Shown here in pieces: positions 36,898-44,687 of a DNA stretch of 64,000 nt (positions are counted from its first letter, which is position 1; every line of letters starts with the position of its first letter). Under the pieces are notes generated by a model. That model searched no databases, was not told where the DNA came from, and saw only the letters and a list, made by a program, of their open reading frames with translations. Source of the DNA: Granulicella mallensis (GTDB lineage Bacteria; Acidobacteriota; Terriglobia; Terriglobales; Acidobacteriaceae); assembly GCF_014203225.1 (NCBI RefSeq), contig NZ_JACHIO010000005.1:124001-188000 (forward strand), read 5' to 3'. A program made the translations under genes and the position numbers.

Positions 36898-37199
36898 GTT
36901 TGGCGCTCCTAGCGGAATCTCGCGCGGGTTGGCGCGAGAAAAATTATGGGAAAAGATCACGCTCATATGCTCGAACGCGGAGGTCTCCCTGGGTTGTGTC
37001 GGAATCGCTAGGACGGGGTATGCGGTCAAGGCCGCGGGCGCGGGCGGAAGTCACTCAGGGCTTGAGGCTTCGGCAACTCAAAGGCGCACGTCTCCAGCGA
37101 AACATAGTGTACCACTAAGTTAGACGTGGAGGGCACTGGAAAAGATGCAGCGAAGGTGCTGCGAAAGCGGTTGTCCTCTGCCTGTCCGTCCTAAACCCC

Positions 37200-39026
37200 T
37201 CAGCTCCGCCCCGAAAAGATCGAAGCCCCCTGGTCCGGCGTCCCCACTGTATTGCGGAACATGCTGAAAAGCTCCCTGCCCACCCCAAACTGCGACTCCG
37301 AGAGGTCTTCATGGATGGGCACGCGTGCCTCCCACTCGGCGGGGTCCACCAGCGCGGTCAGCTCGTTGGTCCGGGCGTCGATGCGCAGCCGGTCGCCATC
37401 GCGCAGCTTGGCGATAGGCCCGCCGTCCGCCGCTTCGGGCGTGAGGTGGATCGCGGAGAGCACATCGCCGGAGGCCCCGGAGAGCCGTCCGTCGGTGACC
37501 AGCGCCACCTTGAAGCCGTGGCTCTGCACGGCTTGTAGCGGTGGCAGCAGCTTGTGCAGCTCCGGCATGCCGTTGGCGCGCGGCCCCTGGAAGCGCACGA
37601 CGACGATGAGGTCGCGGTGCAGCTCCCCTGCGAGAAACGCACCCTGCATCTCCTCCTGGCTGTGGAAGGTGCGGATAACTCCTTCAATCACGTGCCGGTC
37701 GTCCGCTACCGCCGAGGTTTTAACGATGGCCTTGCCGAGATTGCCCTGGAGCACGCCGAGGCCGCCATGGGTCTCAAACGGCTCGGCGACCGGGCGCAGG
37801 ATCTTCGCCTCGCCGCTGACAGCTACGCCTTCGCGCCAGGTCAGCTCGCCCGCATCGTCGAGGAAGGGCTCCTGCGTGTAGCGGTCGAGGCCGGTGCCCA
37901 TGATGGTTTTGACGTCGCGATGCAGCAGACCCGCCCCCAGAAGCTCGCGGATCAGGAAGCCCATGCCCCCGGCGGCGTGGAAGTGGTTCACGTCGGCCTT
38001 GCCGTTGGGGTAGACGCGCACCAGCAGCGGCGTAACCTCGGCGAGCGCGGCAAAGTCGCTCCACTCGAGCTTGATGCCTGCGGCGGCCGCCATCGCGATC
38101 ATGTGCATGGTGTGGTTGGTCGAGCCGCCGGTGGCCAGCAGCCCAACCAGGCCGTTGACGAAGACCCGTTCGTCGAGCATCGCGCCGATGGGGGTGTACT
38201 CGGGGCTGAGGGCGGTCAGGGCTAGAGTGCGGTGCACGGCTGCACGGGTGAGGGCATCGCGCAGGGGAGTGTTCGCGTTCACGAAGGAGGAGCCGGGCAG
38301 GTGCAGGCCCATGATCTCCATCATCATCTGGTTGGTATTGGCAGTCCCGTAGAAGGTGCAGGTGCCGGGGCTGTGGTACGACTCGGCCTCGGCCTCGAGC
38401 AACTCGGCACGGCTGACCTTGCCCTCGGCATAACGCTGGCGGAGTATCTTGCGCTCGTCGTTCGAAAAACCGGAGGGCATGGGGCCGCTGGGCAGAAAGA
38501 CCGCCGGAAGATGCCCGAAGGACAGCGCCCCGATGACCAGGCCGGGGACGATCTTGTCGCAGATGCCGAGGAAGACGGCGGCGTCGAAGGTCTGGTGCGA
38601 GAGCGCAACCGCGGCCGAGAGGGCGATCACGTCACGCGAGAACAGCGAAAGCTCCATGCCGGTTTCGCCCTGGGTAATGCCGTCGCACATGGCGGGAACA
38701 CCGCCGGCAACCTGCGCCACGCCACCGGCCTCACGCGCGGCAGCCCGAATCAGTTCGGGGAAGCGCTCATACGGTTGGTGCGCAGAGAGCATGTCGTTAT
38801 AGGCCGTGATGATGGCGATATTTCCGGCATCCCCCTGGCGCAGGGCTGCCTTGTCGTGGGAACCGCAGGCAGCGAATCCGTGCGCCTGGTTGGCACAGCC
38901 GAGGGCCTGGCGGCGAGGAGTCGTGCGAGAGGAAGCAGCGACGGCCTGGAGATAGCGGGAGCGGGTAGCCTGGCTGCGCTCCACGATGCGGCGGGTGACT
39001 TCGGCGACGCGGTGATTCACATCCAT
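37200..39026 (-). CDS. edd: 6-phosphogluconate dehydratase
   Basis: A 608-residue IlvD/Edd-family dehydratase. The Fe-S cluster cysteines are visible in AMCDGITQG (about residue 113) and GICDKIVPG (about 154), with FAACGSHDK near the N-terminus and LLATGGSTNHTMH in the middle. The length and the AYNDMLSAHQPYERFPELI segment fit Edd better than the shorter dihydroxy-acid dehydratase. It forms 2-keto-3-deoxy-6-phosphogluconate in the Entner-Doudoroff pathway. No eda lies beside it. A palindrome TCCGATAATCGGA about 60 bp upstream may be its operator. Confidence 0.93.
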   Translation of the reverse strand: MDVNHRVAEVTRRIVERSQATRSRYLQAVAASSRTTPRRQALGCANQAHGFAACGSHDKAALRQGDAGNIAIITAYNDMLSAHQPYERFPELIRAAAREAGGVAQVAGGVPAMCDGITQGETGMELSLFSRDVIALSAAVALSHQTFDAAVFLGICDKIVPGLVIGALSFGHLPAVFLPSGPMPSGFSNDERKILRQRYAEGKVSRAELLEAEAESYHSPGTCTFYGTANTNQMMMEIMGLHLPGSSFVNANTPLRDALTRAAVHRTLALTALSPEYTPIGAMLDERVFVNGLVGLLATGGSTNHTMHMIAMAAAAGIKLEWSDFAALAEVTPLLVRVYPNGKADVNHFHAAGGMGFLIRELLGAGLLHRDVKTIMGTGLDRYTQEPFLDDAGELTWREGVAVSGEAKILRPVAEPFETHGGLGVLQGNLGKAIVKTSAVADDRHVIEGVIRTFHSQEEMQGAFLAGELHRDLIVVVRFQGPRANGMPELHKLLPPLQAVQSHGFKVALVTDGRLSGASGDVLSAIHLTPEAADGGPIAKLRDGDRLRIDARTNELTALVDPAEWEARVPIHEDLSESQFGVGRELFSMFRNTVGTPDQGASIFSGRS

Positions 39027-39088
39027 GGCGAAGACACCTGACGCAAGACGAGAGTGCGGAATGAGAGCAGAGGCATGGGCGAAGTATA

Positions 39089-39101
39089 TCCGATAATCGG
39101 A
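39089..39101. promoter_or_regulatory. Palindrome upstream of edd
   Basis: TCCGATAATCGGA is a perfect 13-base palindrome about an A, in the AT-richer 130-bp region between edd and the zinc-ribbon gene. Nearby TTGGAATGTAATTGTATTG may be promoter DNA. Confidence 0.4.
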
Positions 39102-39158
39102 CGAACTTGGCCTCTGAAAATCTCTATTGGAATGTAATTGTATTGAGCGGAGGTTAAA

Positions 39159-39455
39159 TTACACGCCGAAATCGAACATGGGCCCGCGTTCGCGGAGTGG
39201 CTCGCCGGGGGCGCCGGACTGGCAGCTCGGGCAGAGGCGGGCCTTGATGTCGAGCCCGTTGCAGCCGTAGTCATGCCCGCAGAGCCCGCAGCGGAGGTGG
39301 TAGATACTCTGGTTCGCGCGCGAGGTGGAGGGCGCACCGGTCGCGGCGATGACCTTCTGCCGGTTTGCATTGGAGAACCCCGGCGCGGTGGTCTGAGATT
39401 GAGTGGCAGCAGAGGCGGAAGACCGTCCGCGATACGGCGAGGGCGTAAGCTTCAT
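39159..39455 (-). CDS. Zinc-ribbon small protein
   Basis: A 98-residue protein. The N-terminal half is low complexity and Ser/Ala-rich. The C-terminal half holds a zinc ribbon (HLRCGLCGHDYGCNGLDI and LCPSCQSGAPGEP) of the rubredoxin-like or FmdB-like type. GGGAG precedes the ATG at nine bases. Its role is not clear; RNA polymerase or DNA contacts are possible for such ribbons. It follows the acyltransferase gene on the same strand, separated by about 70 bp. Confidence 0.65.
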   Translation of the reverse strand: MKLTPSPYRGRSSASAATQSQTTAPGFSNANRQKVIAATGAPSTSRANQSIYHLRCGLCGHDYGCNGLDIKARLCPSCQSGAPGEPLRERGPMFDFGV

Positions 39456-39527
39456 CGAGCGTCTGCTCCCAGCGGCCTGGCAGAGATCAGGTCGGGGCGT
39501 GTCAGGCCACTCATGGAATGGCGCTTT

Positions 39528-40691
39528 CTAAGCTTGTCGGCTTGGTACAAAGGTAAAACTCTCTTTCCAGCGTAAAAAGGGTTGTTCGATCCAGCGATAG
39601 GAGAGCCCCGCCACGAGAATGGACAGCAGCAGTTCAAGGCAGAGGCGTACTGTAGAGATGCCAGCCCCGTGCCCCCAACCTGCCGCCCATCGTCGCACAA
39701 GCGCAAGTACTAGTATGTGATAGACATAGAGCCCATAAGAGATTTTACCCAACCAAAGAATGGGTTGCGGAATCCAGGCTTCGGGCATCCCGAAGAAACT
39801 GAGAAACAGGGCGACGCACCCCACCAGGACGCAGCCGTAAAGTGCAGCCGGAGTCCACCAGATCGCAAAAGCCCCCACCGCTAGATCTCCAAAGAGGCGT
39901 GTTCCGGCTGCCCAGCAGGAAAGTCCCACTACGCCGAGCAGCAGACGTGCCGCTCCTGGCATCTTGATTCCCTGCCGCGGTAGCCACGCCGCCAGCAAGG
40001 CGCCGGCTGCGAAGTACTGCATCTCTACCAGGGAGCTATATCGTAAAGTGAGATCCGAGAAACCGCCCCGCGCGCCAAGCCACAGTAGGACGGCATAAGA
40101 GGCGGCCAGAATGGCCGTGGAGACCGCAACCAGATTGCGCCGTCCACAGAACTTCGTAATCACCGGCCAGACCAGATAGAACTGCTCTTCGACATTGACG
40201 CTCCACAGGATTCCGGTGGCGCCCAATGTATCTACCTGGCCGCGGGTGATAAACCAGTTGCCGCTGAAGAAGAGAAAGGCGGTAAGGGCCTTGCCCGAGG
40301 GCAGCAGACGGGGCATTCCTGTGCCGAGGAGCAACATAACGACGAGAAACCAGTAGTACAGAGGCATGATCCGCGCGATGCGTCGTTTATAGAAAGAGCC
40401 GAGGTGCACTCGTCCGGTGAGTTCCTTCTCCATCGAAAGTAAGGTCGTGATCAGATATCCGCTCAGCAGAAAGAACAGGCTTACGGCAAACTTCAGGCTG
40501 ATGGCAAGGGTGTCTCGAAGGTCGGTGCCAGGATTGGGACGACTGAGCGTGTGGCAGAAAAAGATGCAGAGAAAGGCGAAGAAGCGCAATGCATCCAACT
40601 CGGGCCGGTAGAAACCTCGCCGCGAGGGTTTGTGCGAGGCTAAGCTATCTGTCGCCTCTACGCTCGAAGTGGTTGCCATCGCCTCTGCCAA
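39528..40691 (-). CDS. Acyltransferase family 3 membrane protein (OafA/YrhL-like)
   Basis: A 387-residue protein with about ten transmembrane helices. The family start (FYRPELDALRFFAFLCIFFCH) places the conserved Arg and the catalytic His; further typical residues are in SVNVEEQFYLVWPV and LLSGYLITTLL. It transfers acyl groups (often acetyl) to sugars of envelope polysaccharides. Start: TTG 40691 has GAGGG at eight bases; an ATG at 40679 has GAGG too close and is the alternative. Confidence 0.9.
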   Translation of the reverse strand: MAEAMATTSSVEATDSLASHKPSRRGFYRPELDALRFFAFLCIFFCHTLSRPNPGTDLRDTLAISLKFAVSLFFLLSGYLITTLLSMEKELTGRVHLGSFYKRRIARIMPLYYWFLVVMLLLGTGMPRLLPSGKALTAFLFFSGNWFITRGQVDTLGATGILWSVNVEEQFYLVWPVITKFCGRRNLVAVSTAILAASYAVLLWLGARGGFSDLTLRYSSLVEMQYFAAGALLAAWLPRQGIKMPGAARLLLGVVGLSCWAAGTRLFGDLAVGAFAIWWTPAALYGCVLVGCVALFLSFFGMPEAWIPQPILWLGKISYGLYVYHILVLALVRRWAAGWGHGAGISTVRLCLELLLSILVAGLSYRWIEQPFLRWKESFTFVPSRQA

Positions 40692-40787
40692 GATAAAAAC
40701 CCTCGAAGAACCTGCTAGAAACCTCGCATCGATCTTGCAGGTATCTCTAGGCTCAGATCTGACTTAGAGATAGACACAAGATACACA

Positions 40788-41378
40788 TTACAGGTCGAGT
40801 GCAAAGATCAGGTCGCAGCAGACCTGCGTGCCGACGGTGAAGGTACGGGTTCCGGCCTCGCTGAATCCGTTGCGGCGATAGAAGCCGATGGCGCGCTCAT
40901 TGCCGGCGTGTGTTCCCAGCAACAGGCGGGTGCGTCCGAGGGCGAGGGCATCGGCGATGGCCGCGTCCATGAGCGCCTGCGCCGTGCGAACGCCGGGGTG
41001 TCCCGCGACCGGTGTGGCCGACGAGCGGAAGCGCGAGAACAGGTAGATGCGCTTGAGCTCGATGTCGGTAGGCAGGACATCGAAGCTGGGAAGCTCCGGT
41101 GCGGTGAGCATCGCATAGCCCACGGGCACATCCGCACCGGCCACGGCCAGCGTGATGCGCGTGTCGGGTTTGGCGAGATAGGTGGCATAGGCTTCGGGCG
41201 TGTGATTCTTCGCGCAGTGGGCGACGATGTCCGCGCCCGGCAGCATCCAGGTAAAGGCTTCGAGAAAGGTAGCGGCGCCAACGAGTGCGAGTGCGGCGGC
41301 ATCGGCTGCTGTGGCTCGGCGCAGGGTGACGGGCTCAACGGTGGGCGGTACGGTGGGGATACGGATATCGACGGACAT
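40788..41378 (-). CDS. GNAT-family N-acetyltransferase
   Basis: A 196-residue protein from ATG 41378 with GAGAG upstream; the frame continues to 41663 but that part is opposite the photolyase start region and not protein-like. GNAT motifs are recognisable: VTLRRATAADAAALALV at the start, motif A around RTRLLLGTHAGNERAIGFY and motif B in RRNGFSEAGTRTF. It uses acetyl-CoA; the substrate is unknown. It diverges from the photolyase gene. Confidence 0.88.
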   Translation of the reverse strand: MSVDIRIPTVPPTVEPVTLRRATAADAAALALVGAATFLEAFTWMLPGADIVAHCAKNHTPEAYATYLAKPDTRITLAVAGADVPVGYAMLTAPELPSFDVLPTDIELKRIYLFSRFRSSATPVAGHPGVRTAQALMDAAIADALALGRTRLLLGTHAGNERAIGFYRRNGFSEAGTRTFTVGTQVCCDLIFALDL

Positions 41379-41468
41379 AAAGACTCTCGCAAAACCCATG
41401 GTAATTGCAGGGCCGCAGGATAACGTTGAAGCTGCGAGGGGCATCGATACCATGACGAAGGAAGCCTG

Positions 41469-42932
41469 ATGAAGAGCACACAGGAACAGGACGCAGAGCA
41501 CGTAGCCATCGCCGAAGCCTTTGCGCGAGATGAGAGCGTGTCGAAAGAGCTGCGCGCTCAGGCCGACGATACGCGAGTAACGGTCCGGCGCGCGGGTGCT
41601 CCGGCCAAGGGAAAGTGCGTTGTCTACTGGATGCAGCGGGCGCAGCGCGGGCGCGACAATCATGCGCTCGACAAAGCCGTCGCAGTGGCGAATCTGCTAG
41701 GGCTGCCGTGCGTCGCGTACTTCGCAGGAATTAAAAACTTTCCCCATGCGAACCTGCGGCACTATGCGTTTCTCAACCAGGGACTGCCGGACATCGAAGA
41801 GGACTGCGCGGCGCGTGGCGTGGGGTTCGTGATGCGTCGCGCTCCCGAGGAGGATCACGAGCGCTTCTTCGCGGATGTGGACGCCGCGATGGTGATCGGC
41901 GACGAGAACCCGATGCGCGAGCCGGAGAGGTGGCGCGCAAAGCTCGCGAAAAGCCTGCGCATTCCTTTCTGGACGGTAGACGCGGACGTGATCGTGCCGT
42001 CGAAGCTGCTGGAAAAAGCGCAGTTCAGCGCGGGCGTCGCGCGACCCAGGCTGTATCGCGCGTTGCCGGAGTTTCTGCACGTCTACGAGAATCCAGCGGC
42101 GCTAAAGTCCTGGCGAAAGCCGCGCGGACTGCACACTGACGACGTGCGTGAGGACATGACCCGCGGGTGGAAGGACTTCGACCGCTCCGTTCTTCCGGTT
42201 GCTGCCTGGGAGGGAGGCCATCGTGCGGCGATGAAACGCCTGCACCTCTTCTGCGGCCAGATGCTGGAGACCTATGACCGCGACCGCAATCACCCGGAGC
42301 TCGATGGTTCGAGCAAGCTGAGCCCGTATCTGCACTTCGGGCACATGGGGCCTCTGACGATCGCGCTCGCCCTGAATGCACAGGTGAAGCGCCAACCGAA
42401 GCTGGCCGCCGCGCGCGATAGCTACTTCAACGAACTGATCGTGTGGCGCGAGCTGGCGGTGAACTTCGTGCGTTACCAGCCGGAGTACGACTCGCCCGCT
42501 TGCGCCGACAACTGGGCTCGCGCGACGATCGCCGAGCATGATCGCGATGAACGCGAGGTGCTGTACACGCTCCCGCAACTCGAGGGAGCCCGAACGCACG
42601 ACGAGCTATGGAACGCCGCCCAGTTGCAGATGGTGCGCTACGGCTGGATGCACAACTATCTGCGAATGTACTGGGCCAAAAAGATCGTGGAGTGGACGCG
42701 CAACACCGCGACGGCGATGAAGTGGGCCATCCATTTGAACGATAAATATTTTCTGGACGGCCGAGACCCAAACGGCTACGCGGGTGTGGCGTGGGCCGTG
42801 CTGGGCAAGTTCGACCGTGCCTGGGGCGAGCGTCCCGTGTTCGGCAAGCGCCGCTATATGTCGGGCGCGAGCACCGGCAGGAAGTTCGACGCGCAAAAAT
42901 ACAAAGAGCAGATGAATGCGTTGCCAAAGTAG
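41469..42932 (+). CDS. Deoxyribodipyrimidine photolyase, class II
   Basis: A 487-residue flavoenzyme repairing cyclobutane pyrimidine dimers with light. The N-terminal alpha/beta domain (CVVYWMQRAQRGRDNHALDK) is class-II-like; the C-terminal helical FAD domain contains SKLSPYLHFGHMGP, YGWMHNYLRMYWAKKIVEW and LDGRDPNGYAGVAW, all class II landmarks. Class I enzymes have a different tryptophan spacing. Its start overlaps the end of a short preceding frame (TGATG). It lies alone between the GNAT and hydrolase genes. Confidence 0.93.
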   Translation: MKSTQEQDAEHVAIAEAFARDESVSKELRAQADDTRVTVRRAGAPAKGKCVVYWMQRAQRGRDNHALDKAVAVANLLGLPCVAYFAGIKNFPHANLRHYAFLNQGLPDIEEDCAARGVGFVMRRAPEEDHERFFADVDAAMVIGDENPMREPERWRAKLAKSLRIPFWTVDADVIVPSKLLEKAQFSAGVARPRLYRALPEFLHVYENPAALKSWRKPRGLHTDDVREDMTRGWKDFDRSVLPVAAWEGGHRAAMKRLHLFCGQMLETYDRDRNHPELDGSSKLSPYLHFGHMGPLTIALALNAQVKRQPKLAAARDSYFNELIVWRELAVNFVRYQPEYDSPACADNWARATIAEHDRDEREVLYTLPQLEGARTHDELWNAAQLQMVRYGWMHNYLRMYWAKKIVEWTRNTATAMKWAIHLNDKYFLDGRDPNGYAGVAWAVLGKFDRAWGERPVFGKRRYMSGASTGRKFDAQKYKEQMNALPK

Positions 42933-43020
42933 GGATGACTCCCCAAATCGGCGCCACGCCAAACCTTTTGTCGAACTGACTTAGCACCAGATCGCAGAAA
43001 ACTGCATCTAAGCTGAAATC

Positions 43021-44118
43021 ATGCGGAGACAGATTCTCATCTTGGTTTCACTGGGATGTGCTGCGGTCGCGCCCCTGTTCGCCCAATCCACGGCGCGCGT
43101 CGGCTTGGCGACGCGCGTGTTTCATCCGGAGCAGAGGCGTAACTGGCGCGGGGCAGAACATAAGGAGCTGCGCTGCACGATCTGGTATCCGGCGGTCTCA
43201 ACGGCCACGGAGACGAAGCAGTTGATTGGGCCTCCGGACGAACCGCTGTTTGAGGCCGGTTCAGCAGCGCCGAATGCGGAGTTCGCACCCACCGTGCAGA
43301 AGCTTCCACTGGTGCTGCTGTCGCATGGCTCCGGCGGTTCCGCGGAGCAGTTCGCCTGGCTGGGCACGGCGCTGGCTCGGGCAGGGTATATCGCGGTCGC
43401 GGTAGACCACCCGGGCAACAACTCGCACGAACCCTACACCAGCGAAGGCTTCATCCTGTCGTGGGAGCGCGCGACCGACCTGAGCGAAGTGCTTGACGGT
43501 GTGCTGGCGGATGCCGAGATCGGGCCGCACATCGATCCGCAGCGAGTGGGGGCGGCGGGGTTCTCCATCGGTGGCTACGCCGTGATGGAGCTGGCCGGCG
43601 CCCAGACGGACATCAGCATCCTCTTCGACTTCTGCAAGGAGCATCCGGACACAACCTCCTGCCATGTACCCGAGATGCGCGGTATGGGCAGTCCGAAGGA
43701 GATGATGCAGGCGGTGCGCAAGTCCAGCAGGGAATCGCTGGCCCGCTCGGGAGAATCGTTTCGCGACGAGCGTGTGCAGGCCGTATTTGCAATCGCTCCC
43801 GCCAATGGCATGGTGCTCACGGATGAGAGCCTGCGGGCGATGCGCCTTCCGGTAGAGATGGTCGTGGGCAAGACGGATCCGATCGCGGATCCTCGTGACA
43901 ACGCGAACTGGATTCACATGAACGTACGTGGGGCGCGCGAGACCCTGCTCTCGGGTGGCGTGGAGCACTATACCTTTCTCGATACGTGCACTGCGGTGGG
44001 GAAGAGCAAGCTGGGAGTCTACTGCGCGGACAACGCCGGGGTAAATCGCGATGCGGTGCATGCACAGGTAGCCGCGATGGCTGTGAAGTTCTTCGATCGT
44101 GCGTTGAAGGCGAGGTAG
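43021..44118 (+). CDS. Secreted alpha/beta hydrolase (dienelactone/PAF-hydrolase-like)
   Basis: A 365-residue protein with a signal peptide ending near PLFAQS. The hydrolase landmarks are an oxyanion segment LLSHGSGGSAEQFAWL, the nucleophile elbow VGAAGFSIGGYAVMEL (Ser in GFSIGG), a likely Asp in MVVGKTDPIADP, and His in GGVEHYTFLD. The domain resembles predicted dienelactone hydrolases or platelet-activating-factor acetylhydrolases. Extra cysteines (FDFCKEHPDTTSCH, DTCTAVG, GVYCAD) could form disulphides outside the cytoplasm. Substrate unknown. Confidence 0.9.
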   Translation: MRRQILILVSLGCAAVAPLFAQSTARVGLATRVFHPEQRRNWRGAEHKELRCTIWYPAVSTATETKQLIGPPDEPLFEAGSAAPNAEFAPTVQKLPLVLLSHGSGGSAEQFAWLGTALARAGYIAVAVDHPGNNSHEPYTSEGFILSWERATDLSEVLDGVLADAEIGPHIDPQRVGAAGFSIGGYAVMELAGAQTDISILFDFCKEHPDTTSCHVPEMRGMGSPKEMMQAVRKSSRESLARSGESFRDERVQAVFAIAPANGMVLTDESLRAMRLPVEMVVGKTDPIADPRDNANWIHMNVRGARETLLSGGVEHYTFLDTCTAVGKSKLGVYCADNAGVNRDAVHAQVAAMAVKFFDRALKAR

Positions 44119-44165
44119 CTGGGCGGGTTATCCAGTTCCTTGAATCATGATTGCCTGTTCATTAC

Positions 44166-44406
44166 AGCGCGAAGCGCATTCCCTGACGCTTTAGCGTCAG
44201 GGAGACGGAGGGAGCCGTAGCCTTTAGGCTACGGAAATAGAGGCTTAGCAAAGATGTGGCCTTTAGGCCCGGGCCTTCTTTCGGTTGCGGATAAGAGGCC
44301 CGGGGCTAAAGCCCAATTCTCGTCTGGCCTTTGATTCCGTAGCCTAAAGGCGATTGCCTCCCTTACCCTCCGTCCCGCGACACTGAAGCGTCACGGTTCG
44401 CGCTAT
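44166..44406. repeat. Inverted-repeat element (CCTGACGCTTTAGCGTCAGG type), copy 1
   Basis: About 240 bp with nested arms: an outer GACGCTTTAGCGTC and GACACTGAAGCGTC pair, then GGAGGGAGCCGTAGCCTTTA against CTAAAGGCGATTGCCTCCC, and a central GGCCTTTAGGCCCGGGCC against GGCCCGGGGCTAAAGCC. The same element, in the same orientation, recurs at 48537-48777, and its left half at 53998-54147. No ORF. Confidence 0.88.
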
Positions 44407-44462
44407 CGCAATATCCGCATTCTTCGACTACTTACTCTCGACGTACTCGGTAGTTACTGCCA

Positions 44463-44491
44463 TTGCAACAGATATTCAGCTCTGCTATAAG
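44463..44491 (+). promoter_or_regulatory. Sigma-70 promoter of a leader RNA
   Basis: TTGCAA (44463-44468), 17-bp spacer, TATAAG (44486-44491), near-consensus. Transcription should begin at about 44498. Confidence 0.65.
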
Positions 44492-44497
44492 TTCTTT

Positions 44498-44642
44498 ATG
44501 AATTCAGTTTCCCTACTCGTGTCTGTCTACTCCGAGTGTTGCCATGCCTACGCATGGGCCAGAGACTGCGTCCGCTGATAAAGCTGACTCCAATTTTCTC
44601 TAAATGGCCCGCAGGTTTCCCCTGCGGGCCATTTTCTTTTTA
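44498..44642 (+). ncRNA. Candidate leader RNA or small RNA ending in an intrinsic terminator
   Basis: From the predicted start, the RNA would contain a small hairpin (CCATGC-CTAC-GCATGG, 44542-44557) and end in a 14-bp GC-rich stem (44602-44615 / 44621-44634) with TTTTCTTTTT. The receptor gene start follows 46 bp later. Either this is an independent sRNA or a premature-termination element controlling the receptor. Boundaries are predicted from sequence only. Confidence 0.45.
44602..44642 (+). terminator. Strong intrinsic terminator just before the second receptor gene
   Basis: AAATGGCCCGCAGG and CCTGCGGGCCATTT form a 14-bp perfect stem with loop TTTCC, followed by TCTTTTTAC. It is 46 bp upstream of the receptor start and 483 bp after the hydrolase stop. 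Confidence 0.88.
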
Positions 44643-44687
44643 CGTTGTTGTCTTACCCCATTACTCGCAACACAGTTTGGAGGCATC

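Noticed and set aside
41379..41663. N-terminal extension of the GNAT protein
   Set aside because: Overlaps the divergent photolyase gene start and lacks GNAT character; ATG 41378 is better.
44604..44687. Upstream start for the second receptor
   Set aside because: These codons lie in the intrinsic terminator stem; ATG 44688 has GGAGG.
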